Shown: positions 53,051 through 64,000 of the stretch, in pieces
How positions within the stretch are numbered: position 1 is the stretch's first letter
Layout: each line of letters begins with the position of its first letter
From: Atrichornis clamosus
Taxonomy: Eukaryota > Chordata > Aves > Passeriformes > Menuridae
NCBI GenBank assembly: GCA_013400975.1
Contig: WBMZ01014021.1
Span: 34,463-98,462, forward strand
Length of the DNA: 64,000 nucleotides
Reading direction: 5' to 3'
Made by a program: the position numbers and the translations under genes
Notes under the pieces: model-generated
What the model saw: the letters and a program-made list of their open reading frames with translations, nothing else
The model's database searches: none
What the model was told of the DNA's origin: nothing

Positions 53051-53757
53051 AATCTGCATTTTTCCTACAACATCTTACAAATTTAGTCATACTTCTAAAG
53101 TGGTTCCACTGTAAAGTTAGTCTCATTCAAAGCATTTTTTCTAGTTTTTGCTGCCTATACTCTCACTAAGGATGATTTTTGACTTGTTTCTTTTTAGCAC
53201 ATGATCCTTTTAAGGCAAAGTTTAACAACTGGCTTCAACCAGACCGCACTATAAAACATTTCAAAATCGATTATGCTGGATAATTTGTTTGATTCTGTGG
53301 TACTGCTGAAACTTAGAAAAAATAATTAAGTTACCCATTAACAATTCTTTGCTTGGCCTATATCATAGGTAGTATAAGTAGTATTTCCCACGTTATGCCA
53401 GCTGCAAGTGCCTATGAGTTAAGCAAACACCATTACCATGGCTGAGCACACTCACAAACATATCACCAAACATGTTTTTCATGTTTTTATGTTTGAACTC
53501 AGCCAGGTAGCCATCAACGGCTCTCTTCGTGTAGCCATGCAATTACAGCTCTGGACAACAGCAGAAACATGCATATAAAATAAATGCATGGCCCTTTTCC
53601 TGAAACAAAGGAACAAATCTAAGCACCTATTTCACAGAAGTCTAAGATCCCTACTTTCAAGTTGTTTTAAAATGTTCCTTGTTCTAAAAGTTGTATTTTT
53701 TAAATGTTTCTCCTACACAGTAAATGACTGCACAACAAAGCTGCTTATACCACCCTT

Positions 53758-55400
53758 TTTATTTTTCAGCCAGAAATACAGTATCATTGGGTATTTCAAT
53801 AAACATTGGTGTTTATTCCTTAAACAAAACTCCCGTCTCTTTGGCATCTGACTGTATTCTGTTTTTCAAACTAAAGACTATATATAGGAAGACTTTACTT
53901 TCAAGGTCATTGTTCAATACATTAAATTTACACCAGTTTAGTTAACTTTCAAAAATACACATTGGTTTTCTGCAGTTTCTAATAAACCTAAGGAAAGATA
54001 ACCAAACCACGAGATGCTCACTAGTGGGCTGCCTTCACTTAAACTGTGGAGTGACAAAGTAAGAACTCTTCACTTTCCATAACGCATGCACTAACTAGTG
54101 CTTCTATTCACTCTGAGTGATAAACAAACAAAAAAAAAAAAATCTTAATTCTATCATAAACAACTGATCAAATAATTTATGTTTCAAAGCAATAGGAAAT
54201 TATTTTTAACTTCTGCAGAGATCATCAGCCAAAATCAAATTACACACTGCTGCAGTAAAAAACTGCACCTAAAAAAAAAAGAAGGTATGAAAACTATTTT
54301 TAATTTCTAAACTCAGGTTACCAAAATGTTTTAAATACATCTAGGAATACAGCGGTCAAAATTGCATTTGATGTCACATTTGGATCCAAACATATTAAGT
54401 AACAGAAGTAAGCCAGTGCATTATTCTGTTGAAAAATCCAATATCATCTCTTTAACACTGATACAGAAATATTTCACTTGCACTGTCAAAAAAAAAAATC
54501 TGCCCTCCAGAGCTCAAGTCTCAGTGCTTCAAGTCAACAGAATTTCCAAAGCTGTGCTGAAGTTGGTACCTTCTGCTACTATACATGAAAACGAGATCAC
54601 AAATTAAAAATCAAAAACATTACAGACATTTCAGTTTGTCTCAAGACAATGTAAAAATAAAATAAAAAGAAATCTTCAGTCCCTGAAAGATTTTTTTTAA
54701 AATAACCCAAATACTTATTCTGAACATATTTTATAGAATACAAAGGACAAAGGAATTTCTTCCATGCAGAAACTAAAAAAATAATTTAATAGGTTTCAAG
54801 TAGCGAAGGTTTCTTTTATGAACAAATCTCACCCACATGACCAGTACAAGCACTGTCTGAAAATGTATGACCTGGATTGTTTAAATAGCAAGTGATTTAT
54901 CCAGTCAAGCTCACTTTCCTCTCCATGGAGTAATAAAACCCCATACATTTAGCTACAGAATACAGGAACAAAAAGCAAAACCAAAAAACCTCCTTAAGTA
55001 CTTATCCAAGAGCAGTTTCTAACATCAAGCCAAAAGTAGCAACAACCAAGCAGACATCACCAATTTTTCAGTGTTAAATTACTGTAAATACTAGATCTAA
55101 CTGTACAAAAAAAAATCCAAAAATCAAAAGCGCTTTTTTTTTTGTTAAAATGTGTCCAAAGAAATATCCACTAGTTGCAGTCAAATTTGCATCAAAAGCT
55201 GCTTGCTCAAGAAAGATTTCTCCCTCCAAGTATTCGTAACACATTGCATTGCCTAGACTCTATTCAAATAAATTACTTTCTGATAACATTTAGCTGATAC
55301 AACCACCTACAGTGTGGACAGTCATGTACACGGCACAACAGTGGATTTTTGCAGCAACAGAGAAAAGATCAGAAATTGTTTCTAAATTTAAGATGATAGC
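53758..55400 (-). other. MACIR: Probable MACIR 3' UTR
   Basis: This stretch downstream of the MACIR stop is AT-rich with no interspersed repeat that I recognise. Minus-strand AATAAA hexamers lie at 53817-53812 and 53763-53758, the first canonical ones I see past the stop, followed by a GT-rich segment. A 3' UTR of about 1.6 kb is inferred. A longer form reaching further left cannot be excluded. Confidence 0.45.
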
Positions 55401-56024
55401 TCATGTGCTATTCCTTGCAAACATACGATCCCCTCTGAGAGTAAGGTGTTGGAGCTGGTATTGTAGCACTTCTGTGTCAGCAGGTTCCTTAATGCTCATT
55501 TTGTCTAAATTGAGGTAGTCCAGGGATTTTGAATGAGCCCTTTTACCCTTCAAAAGGCAGAGAGGGAGGGGACCATGAAGTGCCTTGTAAGGTTCATATG
55601 GTAGAGCTTTATTGTATTTATCCCCTGAGCTGGGCATCCGTCTCCTCCTCCTTCCATTTACTGCTGGGATCTCATATGGCTGGTAGTACCTACTTCTGGT
55701 TTTGTACAAACGCGAGGAACGGGGAAGTCCTGAATCCAGCTGTTTGGAGCACAAGTTCGGACCAGATTCTCCTTTATTCTCTTCACTTCCCGCACACTTG
55801 TGGGCTAATTTTAGCAGCTCCTCTCCAGTTGTGAAGCCAACCAGGTAGTTAGAATCCATGTGAAGGATCTGATATCCCGCAACAGTCCGCCGCATTGGTG
55901 AGCAGGGGGTGCTGGAACAGCGGGGCTTTTCTGCTTCCATCCTGCCTGCAGAACTCACCTCTGCAAGAGGCACAGGGAGGGTGGATAGGGCAGTTCTGGA
56001 CTCTCCATTGACGTCAACTTCCAT
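55401..56024 (-). CDS. MACIR: MACIR (macrophage immunometabolism regulator, C5orf30)
   Basis: The intact frame of 207 codons runs from ATG at 56024-56022 to TGA at 55403-55401, all in one exon. I recognise it as MACIR: it has the STPCSPMRRT block (39-47), YQILHMDSNYLVGFTTGEEL (51-70), RSRYYQPYEIPAVNG followed by five Arg (125-129), and LHGPLPLCLLKGKRAHSKSL (149-168). Human MACIR is about 206 residues, so the length is normal. The protein binds UNC119, which carries lipidated cargo towards cilia, and it dampens inflammatory responses in macrophages and synovial fibroblasts. No classical domain, signal peptide or membrane segment is visible; it is small and basic. The frame extends three codons upstream to a GTG, but the ATG matches the family's MEVD start. 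Confidence 0.96.
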   Translation of the reverse strand: MEVDVNGESRTALSTLPVPLAEVSSAGRMEAEKPRCSSTPCSPMRRTVAGYQILHMDSNYLVGFTTGEELLKLAHKCAGSEENKGESGPNLCSKQLDSGLPRSSRLYKTRSRYYQPYEIPAVNGRRRRRMPSSGDKYNKALPYEPYKALHGPLPLCLLKGKRAHSKSLDYLNLDKMSIKEPADTEVLQYQLQHLTLRGDRMFARNST

Positions 56025-56045
56025 TTTAAACACAATGCTATCCTC
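56025..56045 (-). other. MACIR: MACIR 5' UTR part of the coding exon, with splice acceptor
   Basis: On the minus strand a T-rich tract ending TTTTATTTTTAG (AG at 56047-56046) comes 21 bases before the ATG. The family's coding region sits in one exon preceded by non-coding exon(s), so this is the expected acceptor. Confidence 0.75.
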
Positions 56046-59000
56046 CTAAAAATAAAACAGAGCTTGATCAGAAAATAGAGCCTTTATGCAACACAAGGAG
56101 CTGAGAGAGGACCGCAGAAACAGGATTTTGTATCACCCAGGAGTCATGACCACAACTTCCCTATTTAGCCTTGTCTTAGCTCTTCAGGGTGTCACATAAT
56201 AGAACTATCACCAACATCTGCCTTTCAAAATTCTCTTGGGTGGGTTTTTTTAATAAAAGATACCATAAGGATACTGGTATTCTTAATAGCTAAAAACATA
56301 CTTGAATACCATTGTACACAAAAAAACCAAGCATCTTTCCAGATCACTTTTTCAGCCTTTTGGTCCATTTGTTTCCTTACAGCCCCTCACCTCTGGGGGG
56401 ATCTACAGCTATTAGCATAACCACAGCAATTTCTCCCATATTTACCTTCTATTGACATAATCTTTGTCAACAAAGCTTTCAAAAAACATGCCTAACAGCC
56501 ACTACCTCATTCAGGCATAACCATGGACCAGACCTGATCTACTGAGTGTCCTGAATGCTACCATCTTCCAGATGTGCAGACAGTTTGTTTTAGGTTCAAA
56601 GAACGGCATCCTGGCTGTTCAACATCTGTCTGTATAGGTCATCAGCAATCCTGCCTGCACTCACCAAGAAAACCTACCCATCATTTTATTCACAATCAAC
56701 CAAACACACGATCCTTTATTCTAATGAGATTCTAATGCGTTTCAAAAAAGTATACTGTGTTTAAGAAACAGAGCATTAGATTCTTAAAAGCATCTTAAGA
56801 ATAAGCAATATTTATTTGGTTTTCTCCCGTTTCTCCTGGAAACAGAGTCTTTTACCCTTCCCTCACAACTATTCCAAAACCATTGTTTGGTGCCTTTACA
56901 GACACAAGTGCTCACCACAAGCCATTACCACCTCCAACACAGAAAGATGGTCACTACCACAGCAAGTACACACCAGCAGATGCCAGGACACAGGGAAGCC
57001 TCCCTCTCATTTCTGTTTTCAGCATAATCTGAACTGTTTCAGTGACAGAGCTACTTCAAAGCTACTTTGGAAACTATTTGTTTCCAAATCCATGCCATCT
57101 TCCTTGTCAGCCTCACCTCTGCTCTGAACTGTAGCGAGCGGCCCCCTAGTCAATATAGATCATCAAAAAAATTCAGCATAGCTATGTCATGTTTAAAGTC
57201 AGTGAGACTCAAAAAAGAAAAGAAAGTTAGCATCAAGGAGTCAAGCAGAAACAATTCTGAAGTTCACTTTACGTGAACATAAATTACACTCAAAAGCTCG
57301 GTAGTATTTCACAAAGGAGACTGACTTAAAACATGCTAACAAGAATTTGCAAATTTTAAAGCTGCCATTTTGAGGCTTAGAAGGTCACAGGCCAAGCAGC
57401 AAAGACATAACAAATAAGAAAATCCTTTATTCAATCTTCTGCAAGTAGATACCCCCCAAATCCCATTAAGATCAATCTCCATTAATTTATTTTAAAATAA
57501 GAGAGGAAGCCATGTGCAAATATCACTTGCAAAAGGAAATACTAGCCTTATGCAAAATTTAGCACTACCTTGTTTCCGTTCAGGGACTGGGAAGGAGCAG
57601 TTCAAATAATGTTCCCATCTCTGCTTCCCTGCTTAGTCTCAAATCAACCTGCTGCTCCCGGTGCTAATCAACTAGGAGTAAACAAAATCCTCACAGTTCC
57701 ACTGAAGAGGATTTTATTTGCCATTAACAAACTTCTATTACAGAGAGAATTATTACCAATGTTCCTTTAGTCTTAAACATTGTCTTTTCATTTTCACAAT
57801 CATTGTGTACCTAGGATTCATCATTACCAGTTTTGTGTAGCATAACTTTTACAGATGCACTCCATCCAGTTGGCTTTTAAGCACTTTAGGGTTGGACTAG
57901 ATGATCTCCAGAGGTCCCTTCAAACCCCAACAATTCTGTGAATCAAACAATACAGGTAATACGGCTAATGCTAAGAATTAAAATACTGAAGCAAACCAGA
58001 CACCAACATTTTTCACGGCAGAAAGTCCACATAAAACTCAGTAGTGCTGCCCATTATATTTAATTGAATTCAATATATATTTATGGAGTCAATTAACACT
58101 TTCAGAATAGCAGAATCAGTTGTTTCCTACTTTACCACCAGATCAAGCAGTGAAAGAATAAATCTGATGAGGCTTCAGGCACTGAGTCGAAGATATTAAT
58201 GACAATTTCTTAATTAAAAATTATGTACATTATCAGGAACCATGATTACTGGAGGCATAGCACAGAAAAACTCTACATTAAAACTTTCAGCTACCCTGTG
58301 GTCTTAGCCAAGAAACCTACACATTTTTCTATTCTTGCTCTTTTAATTCCCAAGTTTTACCCTGCAGTTTAGAAATCTCTCCTGGAATCTTCCAGAAAGA
58401 CTCAACTCATTCTTTTAAAAGAAACTGAAATTAATACTAGAAAATGAATACATAAAGTAGTCATAAAGTTGGAAATTAATTATATTACCTAGTCACATAT
58501 GAAGAGCAAAACCAACAAATGAACAAACCCAACAAAAAAACCAACAAAAACAATCACTTGCCACGCAGCAGTATGTGCCCTAAAGAAAGGGAAGGAGGAA
58601 GAGATGTCTTCATTCACTTTCTGAGTTAAAAAAGCCCTGAGAACCTTAAAGCAATACAAAGGCTCTTCTCAGAACAAAACTTTTAAAACTCATTTACTTC
58701 TCTTTTAAACATGGGTGTGTGCTCTGGTAACCGAAAGCAATCAACTTGGAAAAGCAACCAAGCAGGAGGAAAGGAGTCAGCAGTTCACTGCGCAGTAATT
58801 ACCCCTCACTGTAAACCGGCACAAAGGAAAACCAGAGCAGAAAGCCCTCAAGCCAGCAAGCCCCATCCTAGCACTTCAACCTGACACTGCAGAACTCCCG
58901 TGTCTGTGCTGCAGCGTGAAGAACAGTATTAAAACCGAGAAATCTGTCAGACGTTCGAAAGCAACAGCAACGTCAGAAGCTGGGGCCACAAACATCAAAA

Positions 59001-62000
59001 GCTCAAGGGAACACCACTGCTAGCTGGTGACAGGAATGACTGGCCAGCTCCACAGGCAGAGATCCAAAACTCAGCATGTATGTGTTCAGCTGTTCTTTCC
59101 CAAGACTTCTAATGCCAGTTATTCAAGCTGCCATATGGCTTCAACATGATTTCTATCCTTATCTGGCAAAAAAAAAAAAAAAAAATTAAAAATTGAGAGA
59201 TTCACAGTGAAAGCAGATACCATCACCTACAAAAACATATTTAAAACTTTTTGATGGCATTTTTAGGACATTTCTATGGTTATAAAGCATTTGATTTGAT
59301 AACTTCTATTATGTTCACAGCTGTTCAGTAGTGTAAGCTTGCAAGTAATTCTAAGCATCAGTCGTAATACTGGAAAAAACTACTTCATTTAAAAAAGATT
59401 ATTTCTTCAGATCACAGCTGGCTTGCCTTCTTGTCTCTCAAACAGAATGACAACAGAGTGATGCCAATTCAAAGCAATTTATAATTAAAGATTTATTATT
59501 GAATCTAAGCAAGGAGATGAGGAACAAGATGGCATATCCTTTACTGCTGGACCACATACTTAAAAAATACAGGAAATAACAGTTACCAAGAAGATGCATT
59601 TGACCAATACACAACAGAATGGCTTACACAACAGAATTAATTTCAATGATATTCTACAAGGTTTTATCAATTCTCTTCGCATATTTAAAGCAGGCATATT
59701 AATCTGATCCAGCTAAATGTTGAGAAAATTGTCCAAAACACAGAGGAATAGTGAAGAGAAATACTAGAATAACTAATAAAAATCATTGTATAACCTCACA
59801 GAATACTTTAATATGCTTGAGATAGTTGTTTTGAGTGTAAAAACATCAAAATCTCCGTATTTTGCAAATATAAAGGCTTTCTGATTATTGTATCTTTCAC
59901 AAAGGTGTCAGATACTATTCATACCCTTCTCATAGCATGGGACAAATGAAAAACAGACATGCATGACATACTAGTGTCTGAAATCACAATATCAGCACTG
60001 TAAATAATTTGTTATTTAAATGACTTCTTGCCATGTGCCTCACTGCACTCAACAATATCTTATGTTTGGGGTTTTTTCCCCCGATCACATTATTTACTCA
60101 TTCCAAGGAGAGAAATGTGACTCACAAAATAGGAACTTTGATTTCTCAGTATTTGAAGACAAGGAGAGATGAATTGGGGTTTATCTGACACTCCTATACT
60201 TTGCAGAAAATCTGCATTATTTTGAAACCACACAAAGTTGCTCTCAGCAAAAATCTGAACTGATTTGAGATTCCCTTCTTTTTCTTTTAGATAAGTATTA
60301 CATTTCTCTCCATCCAGTAACTGTCTTTTTCTTAAGAACTGATTTTCCCCCCCCAGATGCCAAGCCTGTAAGCAATGCTATTCTTTAAGAACCACAAAGA
60401 TTTGTCTCATTGGTAAAATGATTGTAATTGCAACAAGGAAAGGCAGAATGGAGATGGCAAGAGACTGAGGGATACCAACTCTGTTAAAGAGTCAAGCATA
60501 CTGAACAGAGATGGCAAGCTACTTGTGACACTGACCCTTCTCTGTACTGCTATTACTTAGCATAGACAATGCACTTAAGAGACATGATGTTTGTCTATCA
60601 AACATCAGGAGTAAGTGACATCACCCAGCATGTGTGAAGCACATATGAAGCCAGCACACGTTTAATTATTCCAATTGTCTCTCTTTGTGAAGGGGAAAAA
60701 ATGAGGACTACATCTTTCCCCTCGCAGTCTGAAGAGACAAAAAACTTTTGATGTTCCTTAGATGCTCCGTACTACTCTAAGCGCAACAGAATGGTAATAC
60801 GAAACTTTTGCATCACATGAGACAACATTCAGATGGAGTAAAACCAAAATGTAGCATAGATTTACTTCCTTAAAATTATATGCAAGAAAATGAAATTATG
60901 CATAAGACATATACTATAATCCTACAGGCCTTAAGAAAACAAATGTATGGATATTACTGAATTAATAAAGCCAGTGAAGTAACTTCAGAATGCAATGTAA
61001 AAGAACAGCCCACAAAATAACTTGTAAAATATGTGTGTGTCTGTGTATTTGGGGGGCTGTGTTCTTGTCAACAGGTAAAATACTAAGACATTCAGCTATC
61101 CAGTATACCAGACAATAAATAACACACGGTTCATATAAAACTAGGATTTATAAAATCTTTTTTAAAAAGACGACGACATCAATTTCTACCAATATGCTCC
61201 TACTTCAAGTAGCAGTAACCAGTTTGTTAGTTCTTGTTACTAATGCAGCTTTAAATGGAAAGCTACTATTATCCAGGAACCTACCTGTTAAAATTGAAGA
61301 GGGTCACCTGAGGAACCATGCTGAGGAACCACAACTGGCAACACCAGCGACTAGCTCAGACCAGATCAGCGTGACAGAGTATACCATTTACTCAGAAAAG
61401 AGACAGATGGAATGTCAAGAGTCTGAGTAAGGTAATGAATTTTGTATGAGCAGACTTAGCAAGCAGGAAAAGTGAAAGAAAATGGTGGGAAAGAAAACTA
61501 TTTAACTCTAACATCTCTCTGCCAAGCAAAACTAGATGGAAGTATTGAACAGAGGACAACTTCTCTGAAATATTTACAGTCTTCCACATGAACAATGTGA
61601 CTCCCTTGCTGGATTGAATCACAGCTGAACACTTCCCTCTCACTGTCAGTAAAATGATTCTCCCAGCCAACATAAAGATGGTTGTTTACTATCCTTACTC
61701 ATCAGAAGATGAAACAGTGAGATACACGTAAATAAGCTGATGCATATTGTAAAACAAATATTTTATTCTTTATTTGATTAGTAAGCAAAAGAATGTTTCC
61801 CTTATAATTGCATTCTTACTTCTCTGTATTTTTGATCTTCTATCTTTTCATCAACTAAAATCTTAGTTTCATTTACAAAGTTCTGTCCAGGTGATCCCAC
61901 TTGGGAAAAAACTCAACAACCTGACTTGTCAACAAAAAACCAAACTGTCTTTTTAAAACAATAGATAGAAAACAAACAAATCAAAAATAGATAAAAGCAG

Positions 62001-63722
62001 AATGTTTTAAGTATTACAGATTTCACTGAATAAATACTGATTTATTTTCTTCAAAAATCAAAGTTCTAGTAGGACTAAGCGTCTCTATTGCTTTTGTGTT
62101 AGACAAGAAATTTATGTTGCGTAGTATCCTATACTGCAACTCTGACAGTGGAGCTCTGCAGACATTATTTTGAAACTATCAACCTAAACAACAGTACTAT
62201 ATTCAGCCTTTGACTAGGAACAGATATTCAAAGAAAGATACTTCAAAAACAGACCTATTCCAACATAGCATGAAAAACATGTTTAATCAATACAATTTAG
62301 TTTTTTCAGTTTTCTTTTTTAATAGAAGCACTTTAAGTGATAGTTCTTTGTCTAACTTGCTACAATCTGCAGCAGATGTTTAGGTATTTGTTGGAAGGGT
62401 TTCACATTCACTTATACTATCCACATTGCTAAAGGTCACTTCCTCAAGCTCACTAGAATAACGTACACAAAGGTTTTAAAGTTTTGTAGTCTGCCTGCTT
62501 CTCAAATGCTTCTTCCCTTACTTCAGTGCTCCTTAAAAACAAGCGCTTTAGTGTAATGCAAGTACTGAATAACAATTTATAAAAGCCCAACAGCACATGC
62601 TGTTACAGTGAATTTCTATTAAACTTACAACTTGTGTGAACAGAAATCTTGGTCCTAGAACACTCAGTTCTGACTCATCTGACTTTGCCATAACATACTG
62701 TATTTGCATATGATTATACATGCCTGGTGGCCAAACCAGCAGCATAAAGCTGGTCAAAGAAGAGATTATACAGAAAGCCACACTATAATGTCAGTACTGT
62801 TACACAAGAGCTTAATTTCAGTGATTGTACTGCTATTGCCTCATTTCCCTCTGCTTCAAGGCCACTCTGAGAACTACCCTCCTCCATCTTCATTATCCTA
62901 AAAAATGCTCTTCCTCAAGGGGGAAAAAAGCTTGAAGCAAGCACACCCAGTCAGAAAATATGGTTCAAAATACACCAACAGAAGGAGGGTGGTGGGAGGA
63001 GCAGCTTTCTGATATCGATTCATTTCTGTATGCAGCTATGCAAGTGTGCTTGTATGTCATCCTGGCCCACTCTACAGAGCATACAAAGACATGTTCATAA
63101 TCTGCTAATGTTCATCATTTGCTCCTTTCTTTATAACAGATACATACACACATTTACACCAGGTGAAACTCCTATATAAAAGAGCATACAAATAACATAT
63201 AAAGAGAATTAATGTCTGAGATTATTTTCCTACATATCTGCAGGCTACTCAAAAAAGCACCCCAACTGTTCAGAGACACACTCCCAGAATTTTAATGTGC
63301 AGAGGCAGAACTGGCAAAACATGCCTGCTCATGAACCAAAGCAGCTTAGCAAGTTTCATACTCTGCACAGTGACACTTTAGTGCACCTCAGAGTGCTCAA
63401 AGACAATCAGTGAGCATCATGGGTGAATGAGTGAACATTTAAACAGAACTGTGAGCCTCTGTGTACTCTTCACTAAGCAAGATCTGTTTAAGAGAAATAC
63501 AAAGTTACCCCCATTAAAGCTGGGCACTAGTGCACTTTGTTATTATGAGACTCAACAGCAAGGTCACATTCAACTTTCTCACTCGCCTGAGTATGGGGTT
63601 TGCCTGTGGTTATAGGCTGCAAAAGAAGAGATGTATAAATGGTTATGCATACTAAATACACGTACGTACTAATACTAGACACAGGTACTAAGAGGTAAAC
63701 TCTGGGCTTTTCCACCACTTAC
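56046..63722. other. MACIR: MACIR 5' intron, about 7.7 kb
   Basis: Bounded on the minus strand by the donor after 63723 and the acceptor before 56045. It contains one CR1 tail (57890) and an A18 run near 59167. A further non-coding exon could hide inside; I could not identify one. Confidence 0.55.
57890..57946 (+). mobile_element. CR1 LINE, 57-bp 3' tail
   Basis: GGGTTGGACTAGATGATCTC, then GAGGTCCCTTCAAACCCCAA and ATTCTGTGAATC are the terminal bases of CR1, heavily 5'-truncated. Confidence 0.88.
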
Positions 63723-64000
63723 ATGGTTACCCACCGGGGGGCACGGAAAGCGCACTGAAGCAGCCTCACCGCTGACTTCAGACCCTGCGTGGCATCTCCC
63801 CGGGTTTCCCTGCCCACACGGGGACCCCCACCAGCGTCCTGCTCTCCTCGCCCCTGCCAGGCAGCTCCCGCCGTGCTCCTCCCTGCCGGCTCGGCCCCGC
63901 CGCACTCGCAGGCTCCGGGGCCTCCGGGAGCCGCGACCGGGGCTGCCCGGGCAGGCCATGCCCCGCCGGGCCCCTCAGCCCCGGGCCCCGCCGCCGCCGC
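63723..64000 (-). promoter_or_regulatory. MACIR: CpG island and probable first (non-coding) exon of MACIR
   Basis: The last 280 bases turn sharply GC- and CpG-rich and end in a CCG repeat, unlike the AT-rich DNA before them. On the minus strand a near-perfect donor (CAT|GTAAGTGG) ends an exon at 63723. Together with the acceptor at 56047 this defines an intron of about 7.7 kb. An ATG at 63959 opens a frame through this exon and past the donor; it could be an upstream ORF or mean nothing. The transcription start may lie beyond 64000. Confidence 0.6.
63988..64000. repeat. CCG trinucleotide run
   Basis: A short CCG repeat closes the window inside the CpG island and is cut by the right edge, so its length is unknown. 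Confidence 0.8.

Noticed and set aside
63675..63959. 94-codon minus-strand frame rich in Gly and Arg
   Set aside because: Typical translation of a CpG island and crosses a strong splice donor; noted only as a possible upstream ORF.
1..64000. A new defence, toxin or other multi-gene system
   Set aside because: The window is ordinary bird genomic DNA with two spliced genes; nothing resembles a gene cluster, CRISPR array or complete virus.
1..64000. tRNA, rRNA, snRNA or microRNA genes
   Set aside because: No internal promoter boxes in cloverleaf context, rRNA core motifs or convincing long hairpins were recognised by eye; a covariance-model scan would be needed to exclude small RNAs.

Overview
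This is vertebrate, and by its repeats avian, genomic DNA. It is AT-rich, with long introns, GT-AG splice sites, 5'-truncated CR1 LINE copies, and two solo LTRs that I recognise by eye as a family common in songbird and related bird genomes. I see no bacterial, viral-genome, CRISPR or operon-like content. The species cannot be fixed from sequence alone; a passerine or other neoavian bird is my best guess.

Positions 634-21229 (+) hold eight exons whose splice phases join without a break into one 337-codon reading frame, encoding a PDZ domain followed by two PH domains. The order PDZ-PH-PH matches PDZPH1 (PDZ and pleckstrin homology domains 1). Its N-terminal part lies left of the window. The frame closes at a TGA at 21227-21229, with an AATAAA at 21367. 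That TGA also overlaps a possible splice donor, and phase-compatible candidate exons lie at 42931, 51461 and 51720, so a longer isoform is possible but unproven.

Positions 55401-56024 (-) hold the complete single-exon coding sequence of MACIR (C5orf30), 207 codons. A splice acceptor lies just upstream, and a non-coding CpG-rich first exon probably runs off the right edge (63723 to beyond 64000). The two genes are convergent. From memory, human MACIR and the PDZPH1P pseudogene both lie at 5q21, which is broadly syntenic with the avian Z chromosome, so this is probably a Z-linked block.

The rest is intronic or intergenic: eight CR1 fragments, all on the + strand; two solo LTRs of one family, both on the - strand and each with a perfect 5-bp target duplication; and short simple repeats. 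I found no RNA gene and no new multi-gene system. The points most worth checking are the 3' end of PDZPH1, the LTR beside an exon, and the matching introns in the two PH domains.
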